From: Ruminococcaceae bacterium UBA7217
GTDB lineage: Bacteria > Bacillota > Clostridia > Oscillospirales > Acutalibacteraceae
DNA length: 64,000 bases
Assembly (NCBI GenBank): GCA_002490425.1
Contig: DKTZ01000007.1
Location: 47,459-111,458, forward strand
Direction: 5' to 3'
Part shown: positions 49,095 to 56,998 of the stretch, piece after piece
Layout of the letters: the number at the start of each line of letters is the position of its first letter
How positions within the stretch are numbered: position 1 is the first letter of the stretch
Translations under genes and position numbers: made by a program
The notes under the pieces: generated by a model
Told to the model about the DNA's origin: nothing
The model's database searches: none
What the model saw: only the letters and a program-made list of their open reading frames with translations

Positions 49095-50207
49095 ATGAAA
49101 AAACGCAGAATAATCAGTATAATTTTAATTTTTGTTATTTTAGTAACCTGTTTCAGCGGTTGTAAAGCTTCAAACAAGAAGTCAATCGTCGGACAATGGT
49201 ATAACGAAAAAGGGAAATGCTTGGACATCAGGTCTGACGGTACTTGGAAATTAGAAGACAGTTACGGAACAGGTACATATAAGCTTTTGGACGATAAAGA
49301 AACATTTGAATTTACGGATTTTTACGGGGATACGCAGGAATCTAAAATAAATAAAGACGATTTAGGACAGTATATAGACTTCGGTTATTACGGTGATTTT
49401 TATAAGGATGCATATCCGTCTAAAGAAGAAATTGAAAAGGTTAATGCTAAAAATGCAATTTCTCTAAATCCTTTTGAAGGTATTAAGTATGAAGTCAGCG
49501 GAATATCTCCGTATTGTAAAATCGCAATAAACAATCAAGAATGCAATAATGAAGTACGGAATTATGTGACTTATGAATTAGATAAAGAATACTATGCAAA
49601 CGGTGAGACGGCACTTGTAACCGCAAAGCTTTCTCCCGATACAGGCAAAAACTCTTATATGCTTTCCTCGAACAGTGCGCAATATAATGTTTCAGGTCAG
49701 GATGAATATATAACGCACATAGAAGAAAATGATCTGAATATATTAAAGAATGAAATAAATGATAAAATTAATGCCCTGATTTCTGCTTCAATAGGTTCCA
49801 ATAAATTATGTGATGTTTCTGATATGAATATACTTGATTATGAAACTCGTTTAAGCGATGCGAACTTTTATATGAGAAATGGTATTACTAAAGTTACACC
49901 TGAATATTCAACAGCTTATTTTTCAACCTTGAAAAAAGAAAATTCAAATAGAATTTATAATTGTTGTTCTTTTATATATTGCTTGAATGTCGAGGGAGAT
50001 GTAAACGGAACGATTTGCAAAGGCAAATTATTCATAAATCTTTCCGCAGTTAATTTAGTGAAAAATAAAAACGGATTATTGACATGGAATGATGAAAAGT
50101 GTGATTTTTCAATAGCGGCGTCGTACAACGGAATTGATAGTTTAGTTTCAAATACCGTTATGGACAAAAGCGACGCTTACAATATTTCACAAATAGAGGT
50201 TAAATGA
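49095..50207 (+). CDS. Lipoprotein, function unknown
   Basis: The 370-residue protein has a lipoprotein signal peptide with a lipobox near residues 18-22 (TCFSGC) and a mature region beginning with SIVGQWYNEKGKCLDIRSDG. The following segment (FEFTDFYGDTQESKI) resembles the small DUF5640-like beta domain of Firmicutes lipoproteins. The rest is unrecognised. It is probably anchored to the outer face of the membrane. It lies downstream of the three operators and is followed by a membrane protein gene 73 bases away. Confidence 0.7.
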   Translation: MKKRRIISIILIFVILVTCFSGCKASNKKSIVGQWYNEKGKCLDIRSDGTWKLEDSYGTGTYKLLDDKETFEFTDFYGDTQESKINKDDLGQYIDFGYYGDFYKDAYPSKEEIEKVNAKNAISLNPFEGIKYEVSGISPYCKIAINNQECNNEVRNYVTYELDKEYYANGETALVTAKLSPDTGKNSYMLSSNSAQYNVSGQDEYITHIEENDLNILKNEINDKINALISASIGSNKLCDVSDMNILDYETRLSDANFYMRNGITKVTPEYSTAYFSTLKKENSNRIYNCCSFIYCLNVEGDVNGTICKGKLFINLSAVNLVKNKNGLLTWNDEKCDFSIAASYNGIDSLVSNTVMDKSDAYNISQIEVK

Positions 50208-50280
50208 AATTAAGCTTACTGTGTGTATAAAAACAACACAAGATTTATAAAAATTAAAACAAATAACGGAGGACAAATTT

Positions 50281-50856
50281 ATGTTTTGCTCAAAATGCGG
50301 AACAAAATCGGGAACAACAGGTAATACGGTAAATTTTAATATATCAACAGAAGATATGAAAAATAAAGCTGTTGAAATGAAAGAGAATTTAATTACAGGC
50401 GTAGCCGATTTAGGAAAAAATAAAGTGTTGATTTTGGGTAATATAGTACTGCTTATATTAAGCCTGATATTTTCATTTACAGATATATTCAAGCTTGAAA
50501 CAGTTTTTGGAGATCAACAAGAGCTGTCGCTCGTAGAGGATGTTGGTATGACGCCGATTTATTTAATTCTTTATATTGCCGCAATTGCAGTCTTGCTGAT
50601 TCCGGTGCTGTTCAAAAAAGTATGGTCATCTAAGTTTTTTCTTCCGACTAAAATTGTAACGGTATTATCGATGCTTTATTTTTTACTTGTGTTATCCTTA
50701 GGTCTTAATGAGTTAAATTCTAATGCATACGGTTCTTATGCAGAATTTGGTTTAAGTGTTACAGGATGGTTGTTTGTTATCACTACAGTTGGTGCATTGA
50801 TTTTGGCATATAAAAACACTTTTGATTTGAAAAAAATACAGGAAAGCCAAAAATAA
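50281..50856 (+). CDS. Zinc-ribbon-tipped membrane protein
   Basis: The 191-residue protein begins with a short CxxC element (MFCSKCGTKSG), then a polar stretch and four membrane segments (about residues 42-62, 85-104, 119-141, 155-176). The zinc element is a half ribbon. Function is unknown. CGGAGG precedes the ATG. It may be co-transcribed with the lipoprotein gene and hence under the same XRE control. Confidence 0.65.
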   Translation: MFCSKCGTKSGTTGNTVNFNISTEDMKNKAVEMKENLITGVADLGKNKVLILGNIVLLILSLIFSFTDIFKLETVFGDQQELSLVEDVGMTPIYLILYIAAIAVLLIPVLFKKVWSSKFFLPTKIVTVLSMLYFLLVLSLGLNELNSNAYGSYAEFGLSVTGWLFVITTVGALILAYKNTFDLKKIQESQK

Positions 50857-50879
50857 CAGATTAAAAATTTACAAAAAAA

Positions 50880-50905
50880 GGAGGGCGAAAGCCCTCCTCA
50901 TTTTG
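50880..50905. terminator. Bidirectional terminator
   Basis: GGAGGGC at 50880-50886 pairs with GCCCTCC at 50891-50897 around GAAA, with an A-run before and TTTT after. It serves both the zinc-ribbon gene and the convergent SDR gene. Confidence 0.85.
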
Positions 50906-50927
50906 TATAACATATTTCTATGTAAAA

Positions 50928-51953
50928 TTATTCGCCTTTCATTTCAAGGAGCTTAACTTTACCCTCAAATGCTGCCTGAGAAACCTTGATTGAATCTGTG
51001 ATAGCAGCCTTGATGTCGTCCTCTTCAACGCCGAGTTCAAGACACCATTTCTTGTCAATGAAAAGGTTGTAGTCCATAATGTCGGGGAGCTGCATCGGAT
51101 CCATACCTGAGTCAATGCCTCTCTTTGCATAATCCTTAACGATTTTGCCCATGCCCATTCTCATCATCCAGGGAGCAACTGTAAGAATCTTTCTGCCGTG
51201 CATTCCTCTTGCGTCAAATACAATAGCAAGGAACTCTTTCCAGTTCATATTGTACATACCAATCGGGATTGCTTCAAAGCCTGTCTTGCCTGCCTTGTTT
51301 TCAGCAGCACCTGCAATAACCTGACCAACCTGACGGCATGTAAGCATTGCAGTACCGCCCTTCGGGTACATTGTAACGGGCCATTTGTCCATAAACTCAA
51401 TCTGCTCAATAAGAACAGTCCAAACGGGCTTTCTGCCGGGCTGTGTGCCGAAGATGTAGGGAAGCTCAAGAACGCAAGCTGAGAAATTCTCGTCGCAAGC
51501 GTCCTCGCAAACCTTTTCCTGATCCATACGTGATTTCATATAGGGGTTTCTCTCAGTAAGCTTCATTTCCGGCTTAATCTTGTTAAGATAAGCGAAATAT
51601 GAGCCGAGAACAACTGCTCTCTTAACGCCTGCCTTTTTGCAAAGCGGGAAAATTCTTTCAAGAGGAGCAATATTGAACTTATAATAGTAGTCCATTACAG
51701 GTGCGGGGAATTCAACTCTTTCGTCAACACCTGCCGCAAAGATGAAAACGTCAGAACCCTCAAGCATAGCCTCAATTTCTTCGTCTGTTTTCTTGTTGAT
51801 GTCGCCGAAGATGATTTCCATTTCCTCGGGGATGGGAGCGCCTTCCGGAAGAGGGGGAAGAGCAACGCTGGTTACCTGATGGCCTCTTTTAATGAGAGTT
51901 GTTGCCGCCTCACAGCCAAGAAGACCTGTGCCGCCAATCATAAATACTTTCAT
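50928..51953 (-). CDS. NAD(P)-dependent epimerase/dehydratase
   Basis: The 341-residue extended SDR begins MKVFMIGGTGLLGCEAATTL, a GGxGxxG nucleotide site. It has the early strand GHQVTSVALPP, the VFIFAAGVDER segment and the SYFAYLNK loop (a less clear YxxxK). It resembles NAD-dependent epimerases and nucleotide-sugar enzymes; the substrate is unknown. The adjacent SDR gene at 51990 lies 36 bases upstream on the same strand, suggesting an operon. Confidence 0.8.
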   Translation of the reverse strand: MKVFMIGGTGLLGCEAATTLIKRGHQVTSVALPPLPEGAPIPEEMEIIFGDINKKTDEEIEAMLEGSDVFIFAAGVDERVEFPAPVMDYYYKFNIAPLERIFPLCKKAGVKRAVVLGSYFAYLNKIKPEMKLTERNPYMKSRMDQEKVCEDACDENFSACVLELPYIFGTQPGRKPVWTVLIEQIEFMDKWPVTMYPKGGTAMLTCRQVGQVIAGAAENKAGKTGFEAIPIGMYNMNWKEFLAIVFDARGMHGRKILTVAPWMMRMGMGKIVKDYAKRGIDSGMDPMQLPDIMDYNLFIDKKWCLELGVEEDDIKAAITDSIKVSQAAFEGKVKLLEMKGE

Positions 51954-51989
51954 AACATAACCTCCAACTTTTATATAATTTTAGTTTGC

Positions 51990-52823
51990 CTAATCTTTAA
52001 ATACTGCGTCGAACAGCGGGAGCTTGGACATCTTCATAACTGCTGAGAAGAGTCTGCCGCCCTGAACAGGCATAATTCTGCCGAAATAGTTCATAAATGC
52101 GGCATCGAAGCCGTGAACGCCCAAGGGCTTCTTGGTCTGAATGTCGTTCATAATCATTTTAACCATTCGGTCACAAGAGGTGCTTACCATATTAAGCATC
52201 TTCTGTGCCTTAGCGTCAGCAGAATCCTGATCTCTGAAAATATCTGTCTTTGTAAAGCCCGGGCAAACAATGCCGACATAGCATTTGCCGCGAAGCTCCT
52301 CACGAAGAGCCTCGGAAAGAGACTTGAGAGCAGCTTTTGAAGCAGAATAAACCGATGTGCCCGCAAGAGTCATAAGAGCCGCAGAGGAGTCAATATTGAT
52401 AATCGCAGGGGAGTCTGACTCAAGAAGAATCGGCAGAAGAGCATGAATTGAATAAACTGCTGAATAGAAGTTAATATCCATAGCCTTCTTTATGTACTCA
52501 ACGGTGTAGTTCTGGAATCTGTCGAATTTCGGCAAAATGCCTGCATTGTTAATGAGAACGTCGGGTTTAATGTTGTTTTCATTAAGATAGCCTACAAAGT
52601 CAATCCAATTCTGCTCAACAGCAACATCAAAAAGCTGATAAGAGAACTTGTCTGCATATTCACCAAGCTCCTCAACAACCTTTTTCATTTTCTCCTCGCT
52701 TCGCGCAATACCGATTACGGTGCAGCCGTGCTCTTTAATAAGCTTTTCGGCAACGCCTTTACCCATACCGCCTGAAGCACCTGTGATTATTACGGTTTTA
52801 TTGTCCATCCAATCTTTACCCAT
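51990..52823 (-). CDS. Short-chain dehydrogenase/reductase
   Basis: The 277-residue classical SDR has the cofactor site TGASGGMGKGVA near residues 13-24, the NNAG motif (LINNAGILPKF), a serine near IINIDSSAALM, and the catalytic YSASK. The C-terminal tail is longer than usual. It may act on a hydroxysteroid or other alcohol, but this cannot be told. The ATG at 52823 follows AGGTGTG; an in-frame GTG at 52832 is less likely. It precedes the other SDR gene on the same strand. Confidence 0.85.
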   Translation of the reverse strand: MGKDWMDNKTVIITGASGGMGKGVAEKLIKEHGCTVIGIARSEEKMKKVVEELGEYADKFSYQLFDVAVEQNWIDFVGYLNENNIKPDVLINNAGILPKFDRFQNYTVEYIKKAMDINFYSAVYSIHALLPILLESDSPAIINIDSSAALMTLAGTSVYSASKAALKSLSEALREELRGKCYVGIVCPGFTKTDIFRDQDSADAKAQKMLNMVSTSCDRMVKMIMNDIQTKKPLGVHGFDAAFMNYFGRIMPVQGGRLFSAVMKMSKLPLFDAVFKD

Positions 52824-52889
52824 AATACACACCTACCTTCATTCATATTTCTGTGGCAATATCTGCCTATTAACCCTTTAAATCGGAGC

Positions 52890-53040
52890 AAGCTCTGGCT
52901 TTGCTTGCAAGAAGCAGGGCTTGCGACAGATTGCAAGCAAGCGCAGCAGAGCGTTAGCTCCTCAGGGTTTCAGTGGGAGATTAAAACTCCCACTGAAACC
53001 CTGAGATGAAACCCGCCGCCTTAGAGGCGGGGGCATCTGT
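52890..53040. repeat. Hairpin-rich stretch resembling an IS200/IS605-family end
   Basis: A perfect 19-base stem (52961-52979 with 52987-53005) with loop ATTAAAA is followed by a CCCGCC/GGCGGG hairpin ending near 53035. Such adjacent hairpins are common at right ends of IS605-type elements and their nonautonomous derivatives. No transposase or TnpB gene is present here. The identification is by eye only. Confidence 0.35.
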
Positions 53041-53193
53041 GCTTAGATTATATTATAACGCAACCGTTATGATATTTCAATAGGTTAAATGTTTTTTATT
53101 TTTATAAAATGGGACGAGGTAATGCGGTTCTCATAAAAGTAGGGGCTGATGTCTGTCTGTTTCTTCATAATCATTTTCGGGGTGAGTTTTTTA

Positions 53194-53295
53194 CCCCTCA
53201 TCAGTCAGCTATGCTGACAGCTTCCCCCAAAGGGGAAGCCTTTTTATGCGCCTTCCCCTTGAGGGGAAGGGGGACCGCTTTAGCGGTGGATGAGG
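53194..53295. repeat. Long palindromic repeat (copy 3)
   Basis: CCTCATC at 53196-53202 pairs with GGATGAGG near 53288-53295, enclosing further arms such as AGCTTCCCC/GGGGAAGCC and CCTTCCCC/GGGGAAGG. It is the same size class as the copies at 28038, 47433 and 55918. Confidence 0.65.
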
Positions 53296-53315
53296 TGTGT
53301 TCATTGGTACGATGT

Positions 53316-53476
53316 GGGTATCGTCCCCTACAAAATCACTGATGTCTGTCTATACAGAGCGGTTTGAAAATCACTCCTGTAGGGACAGCCGACTCGGCTG
53401 TCCGCAATAGAATATTGCAATAATTATCAATTCTGAAAAAATAGGGTACGCCGAGGTCGGCGTACCCTACAAAATC
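53316..53476. repeat. REP-like palindrome cluster
   Basis: Three units end in or near CCCTACAAAATC or begin GTAGGG: 53316-53340, 53379-53403 (GACAGCCGACTCGGCTGTC) and 53442-53476 (TACGCCGAGGTCGGCGTACC). No gene lies within 52824-53506. Confidence 0.65.
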
Positions 53477-53506
53477 ACAGTATTTATTCTTATCTGTTAT
53501 TGTAAA

Positions 53507-53725
53507 TCATTTCAAAGGTTTTGCTTCGTCGGTTAATTCCAAAATGTAATCGGCGGTTACATTGTAAAAACGGCAAAGCGCAGCCAAATGGTGTAAAGGC
53601 AATTCTCGTGTACCTGTTTCATAACGGTTGTACTGCGGCTGTTTCATACCCAAATAGTCGCTGATGTCTGACTGTTTTAAATCCCTGTCCTCACGCAAAT
53701 CCCGCAGACGCCGATAATAATACAT
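53507..53725 (-). CDS. Small XRE-family repressor, paralogue of 48688
   Basis: The 72-residue helix-turn-helix protein reads RLRDLREDRDLKQSDISDYL and continues with MKQPQYNRYETGTRELPLHH and LCRFYNVTADYILELTDEAK. It matches the regulator at 48688 over its whole length but differs in the recognition helix. AGGTAGG precedes the ATG. It is divergent from the LRR gene at 53872, and its likely operators lie in between. Confidence 0.88.
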   Translation of the reverse strand: MYYYRRLRDLREDRDLKQSDISDYLGMKQPQYNRYETGTRELPLHHLAALCRFYNVTADYILELTDEAKPLK

Positions 53726-53769
53726 TTAAAAAACCTACCTTTGGATTTTGCAATACAGAAATTTTATCA

Positions 53770-53843
53770 TATAACCGTATAATTATATTGACAAATAACC
53801 GTTTGGTTATTATAATAATTTAAAATATAACTATACGGTTATA
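53770..53843 (+). promoter_or_regulatory. LRR gene promoter with three operators, one filling the spacer
   Basis: Operators lie at 53770-53787, 53794-53811 (AATAACCGTTTGGTTATT, perfect 7-base arms) and 53826-53843. TTGACA (53788-53793) and TATAAT (53811-53816) have a 17-base spacer, 53794-53810, that coincides with the central operator. The flanking operators lie just upstream of the -35 and near the start site. Confidence 0.85.
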
Positions 53844-53871
53844 AAAGTATGTACAAAAAGGAGTATAGAAA

Positions 53872-55698
53872 ATGAAAAGAAAGGCAATTTCAGTATTTTT
53901 GGCGCTGTGTATGATGATTTCCGTTATACCGCTGGGAGTAATAACGGCAACAGCGGAAACAAGCGGTGATTTTGAATATTCAGTGATTTCGGAAGATGAA
54001 AAGACCTGCCAAATCACAAAATATAACGGAACAGCAACCGAATTGACTATTCCCTCACAGCTTGACGGATATAAAGTAATTCACATTGGTGATAATGCTT
54101 TCCAAAATTGCATCTTGCTTACAAGCGTAATAATTCCCGACAGTGTGACAAGTGTTGGCTATTGCGCTTTCTGGAATTGCACATCTTTATCTAATATAGC
54201 AATTTCCGATACCGTAATAAGCGTTGGTTATGATGCATTTTATAATACAGATTATTATAATACGGAATCAAATTGGGAAAATGATGTGCTATATATCGGC
54301 AATCATTTAATAAAAGCAAAAACATCCCTCAGCGGAGAATACATCATAAGGCAAGGCGTAGTGACAATAGCCGACGGTGCTTTTCAAAATTGTACTAACA
54401 TTACGAGCATAACAATTCCTGCCAGTGTGACAAAAATAAGTGATCAAGCATTTCAGTATGGTTCTTCTCTTAAAAGTATTACAATGTCGGATAATGTGAC
54501 AAGTATAGGTGCTTGTACTTTTGACGGATGTACCTCACTTGAGAGTATAACTATACCCGACAGTGTGACAGAAATTGGATATAGAGCTTTTTCAGAGTGC
54601 ATTTTAATTACTAATATGATAATTCCTAATAATGTAAGGACTATAGGTTCACAGGCTTTTCTATATTGTGTCTCGCTTAAAAGTATAGATATTGGTAACG
54701 GCGTCACTGATATAGGATCTCAGGCTTTTGCCGAATGCACTTCACTCACAAGTATAACAATTCCGAACAGTGTGACGAGTATAGACTCTCAGGCTTTCTA
54801 TAATTGTAAGAATCTCACAGTCTACGGTTACAGCGGTTCTTATGCGGAAACCTATGCAAATAAAGAAAGTATACCCTTTGTTGCAATAGATGCTTTGAAA
54901 AATGAAGAAAATAATATTTCGGTTATTTTCCTAGGGCAGGATATGCGTGAGTCTGCAATATCGCTTAATGTAAATAAACTGAGTGAGGTTGAAAATGCAA
55001 TTACTTATGACATAAATTTAACCGAGAACGGCACAGAGGTTCAGCCCGAAAGTGCAGTAACGGTTAAAATCCCCGTTCCCGACACAATGAACGGAGTAAA
55101 CTGCAAGGTTTACCGTGAAGAAACAGACGGCACAATGACTAATATGAACGCTGTTTACAAAGACGGCTTTATGGTGTTCACAACCGACCATTTCAGTACA
55201 TATCTTTTACAGCAAGAACCCTCAATCGTTCAGTTTGACAAATCGCAGATACGATTTCACGGAGTGGGTGCAGACAAGGATTTCAGCAATTATAAGGATA
55301 CCTTTGATGTGCGAACCGTTGCTAAAATTTCACAGGAGGATTTCCGCAACACCTTCGGCACTGACGAAGAGGCGCTTAAAAACATTACAGATATAGGCTT
55401 TATTTATGCCGCAGAAAAGAATGTCACAGCCTTTGACCTTGAAACTGCAAAAGCAGTTGTCGAGGGTACAGGCACAGATGAAAATTACATAAAGAAATCT
55501 GTAAGCAACATTCAGCACGCAGGCGACGGTACGGATTACATCTTCACTTGTATTGTGACAGATGTCCCCGATGCAGACAGAGAGCAAAAGAGTTATTGCT
55601 TTGCTTATGTATGCTGTAACGGAATATATTACTATTTTGACGATGTTTCCGTTATGGACTTTAACGCTCTTTACACAGCAAATAAGCCTCAGGCTTAA
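53872..55698 (+). CDS. BspA-like LRR surface protein
   Basis: The 608-residue protein has a signal peptide (KAISVFLALCMMISVIPLGV), an N-terminal block similar to the dockerin LRR protein (FEYSVISEDEKTCQITKYNG), and about nine LRR_5 repeats. They span roughly residues 60-320 with consensus TSITIPNSVTSIDSQAF. The C-terminal 270 residues form one or two unrecognised beta-rich domains with no dockerin, LPxTG motif or membrane tail. It is likely secreted or surface-associated. Three XRE operators control its promoter, and a 39-codon gene follows. Confidence 0.85.
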   Translation: MKRKAISVFLALCMMISVIPLGVITATAETSGDFEYSVISEDEKTCQITKYNGTATELTIPSQLDGYKVIHIGDNAFQNCILLTSVIIPDSVTSVGYCAFWNCTSLSNIAISDTVISVGYDAFYNTDYYNTESNWENDVLYIGNHLIKAKTSLSGEYIIRQGVVTIADGAFQNCTNITSITIPASVTKISDQAFQYGSSLKSITMSDNVTSIGACTFDGCTSLESITIPDSVTEIGYRAFSECILITNMIIPNNVRTIGSQAFLYCVSLKSIDIGNGVTDIGSQAFAECTSLTSITIPNSVTSIDSQAFYNCKNLTVYGYSGSYAETYANKESIPFVAIDALKNEENNISVIFLGQDMRESAISLNVNKLSEVENAITYDINLTENGTEVQPESAVTVKIPVPDTMNGVNCKVYREETDGTMTNMNAVYKDGFMVFTTDHFSTYLLQQEPSIVQFDKSQIRFHGVGADKDFSNYKDTFDVRTVAKISQEDFRNTFGTDEEALKNITDIGFIYAAEKNVTAFDLETAKAVVEGTGTDENYIKKSVSNIQHAGDGTDYIFTCIVTDVPDADREQKSYCFAYVCCNGIYYYFDDVSVMDFNALYTANKPQA

Positions 55699-55715
55699 CG
55701 GAAGGAGAATGGCTT

Positions 55716-55835
55716 ATGCGTGAATATTTAACACCCGATTTTGATATAAATGTTTATGAAATTGAAGATATTATCACACTTTCAATAGGTACTGCCGACC
55801 CCGACGATAACGGCTCAGGCGACGCTTGGTGGTAA
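55716..55835 (+). CDS. 39-residue acidic peptide gene
   Basis: A 39-codon gene begins with ATG at 55716 and encodes MREYLTPDFDINVYEIEDII, a short TLSIGTADPDDNG segment and a final GDAWW. It is strongly acidic, ends in Trp-Trp, and has no signal peptide. AAGGAG lies at 55702-55707. It follows the LRR gene by 17 bases, so it is probably co-transcribed. Similar ExxDIIT-type small peptides are common in gut Clostridia. It could be a modified-peptide precursor or a small regulator; no modifying enzyme lies nearby. Confidence 0.55.
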   Translation: MREYLTPDFDINVYEIEDIITLSIGTADPDDNGSGDAWW

Positions 55836-55842
55836 TAAAAAT

Positions 55843-55875
55843 AAGTAGGGGATGCCGACCTCGGCATACTTTGGC
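55843..55875. repeat. REP-like palindrome
   Basis: AAGTAGGG is followed by GATGCCGACCTCGGCATACTT, a hairpin with the same GCCGA core and GTAGGG edge as copies at 48491 and 53379. Confidence 0.6.
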
Positions 55876-55917
55876 AAAACTCAAGTATTATGGAAGGTTT
55901 TATTTCAGACATTCATT

Positions 55918-56027
55918 CTCTCCCTCTCCGAGGGAGATGTCATTTTTGTAAAAATGACAGAGGGAGTTTTGCAGTTAATTACTCCCTCAGTCTCACTTCG
56001 TTTCGACAGCTCTCTCAGGGAGGGAGC
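55918..56027. repeat. Long palindromic repeat (copy 4)
   Basis: It starts CTCCCTCTCCGAGGGAG and contains ATGTCATTTTTGTAAAAATGACAG. The right arm reads CTCCCTCAGTCTCACTTCG then CTCTCAGGGAGGGAG. It matches copy 2 (47433) motif by motif. Confidence 0.7.
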
Positions 56028-56085
56028 TGGACAGATTATAATATGAAGTGCAATAGATTGGAAAAAGGAATAGACAAAAATAAAA

Positions 56086-56120
56086 ACGGTCAGGCGTGGA
56101 AACCTGACCCTACAAAATCC
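56086..56120. repeat. REP-like palindrome ending CCCTACAAAATC
   Basis: GGTCAGG and CCTGACC flank a short loop and are followed by CTACAAAATCC, the tail shared with the copies at 21671 and 53442. Confidence 0.6.
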
Positions 56121-56144
56121 GAAAAATGTAAATAACCCAAAGAA

Positions 56145-56179
56145 CAGGGCATACCGTGCGTGGTATGCCCTGAGTTTTT
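56145..56179. terminator. Terminator between the repeat cluster and spoVT
   Basis: CAGGGCATACC at 56145-56155 pairs with GGTATGCCCTG at 56162-56172, followed by AGTTTTT on the plus strand. It resembles the hairpin at 42171. Confidence 0.7.
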
Positions 56180-56717
56180 AGCTTTCGGTTTGCTTGCCGA
56201 TAAATCTTGACGCAACCTCAATAAGCTTGATGTCCGAAACTGACGGTGTGTAATCTTCGCTGTTTCCGAGCAAAATTACCGAACCCGAAACATCGCCGTT
56301 GCCAAGGATTGTGTAAGCCGCCGCCGCACTTTTGTCGAAATCCGTTATGGGGTAAAGAGGCTTTTTGTCCGCCGATTTAACGTAGTTTTCACGGTTTTCC
56401 ATCATATTTTCAAGCTCCGCTGAAATACGCTTTTCAACTGTATCACGCTTTGCGCATCCTGCCGCCGCAACAATGCGGTCACGGTCGCTTATAAGCACAG
56501 GCTCGCCGATAGCTCTGTAAAGCACATCTGCATAGCTGTTCGCAAATTCACTCATTTCCCCCATAGGTGAATATTTTTTAAAAATAACCTCGCCGTCAAC
56601 AGCCGTGTATATTTCAAGAGGGTCGCCCTCACGAATACGCATTGTTCTGCGGATTTCTTTCGGAATGACAACTCTTCCGAGATCGTCAATCCGTCTGACT
56701 ATTCCCGTTGCTTTCAT
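56178..56717 (-). CDS. spoVT: Stage V sporulation protein T-like regulator
   Basis: The 179-residue protein has an N-terminal AbrB/MazE DNA-binding domain (residues 1-50: MKATGIVRRIDDLGRVVIPK, then EIRRTMRIREGDPLEIYT). A C-terminal GAF-like domain follows (about 60-178). The length and two-domain order match SpoVT, a forespore regulator. The ATG at 56717 follows AAGGAAG; a longer frame to 56750 lacks homology. It supports a spore-forming host. Confidence 0.93.
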   Translation of the reverse strand: MKATGIVRRIDDLGRVVIPKEIRRTMRIREGDPLEIYTAVDGEVIFKKYSPMGEMSEFANSYADVLYRAIGEPVLISDRDRIVAAAGCAKRDTVEKRISAELENMMENRENYVKSADKKPLYPITDFDKSAAAAYTILGNGDVSGSVILLGNSEDYTPSVSDIKLIEVASRFIGKQTES

Positions 56718-56913
56718 AATCAATCTCTTCCTTAATTTCAAAATTATCACTAATATTTTGCACTTGTTATTTACTTCTATTCAAAAATATTTTGGAAGAT
56801 TTTTGTAAAAATAATGATGAATAATATCGGCTTAAAAACAGTAAATAAAAACTGCTTACAGAACTGTTTTCTTGACGCTCGGACCTTCACAGGTTCGAAT
56901 CTTTTATTTACAA

Positions 56914-56951
56914 TAAAAAATCAACATCAACCTAAAGGTCAATGTTGATTT
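56914..56951 (-). terminator. Terminator downstream of the tRNA-Pro 3' end
   Basis: AAATCAACATCAACC (56918-56932) pairs with GGTCAATGTTGATTT (56937-56951) around TAAA. Read on the minus strand, the stem is followed by a run of T. It lies directly beyond the CCA end. Confidence 0.85.
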
Positions 56952-56953
56952 CT

Positions 56954-56998
56954 TGGTCGGAGTGACAGGATTCGAACCTGCGGCATCTTGCTCCCAAA
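56954..56998 (-). tRNA. 3' fragment of tRNA-Pro(UGG), probable attachment site
   Basis: On the minus strand 45 bases read from the anticodon loop (TTTGGGA) through the 3' anticodon stem (GCAAG), variable loop (ATGCC), T-stem and loop (GCAGG, TTCGAAT, CCTGT) and acceptor strand (CACTCCG) to A and CCA. This is exactly tRNA positions 32-76 of a proline tRNA with anticodon UGG. The 5' half is missing; the sequence beyond 56998 is unrelated. It is best explained as the duplicated end left by an element that entered the 3' part of a tRNA-Pro gene. Confidence 0.85.

Noticed and set aside
53109..53342. 77-codon frame
   Set aside because: It runs through a long palindrome and REP-like units; composition follows the repeats, with no ribosome binding site.
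56890..56901. CAGGTTCGAATC, a T-loop-like string suggesting another tRNA remnant
   Set aside because: Only a T-loop-like run is present; neither the 3' T-stem nor an acceptor strand follows, so it cannot be called a tRNA.
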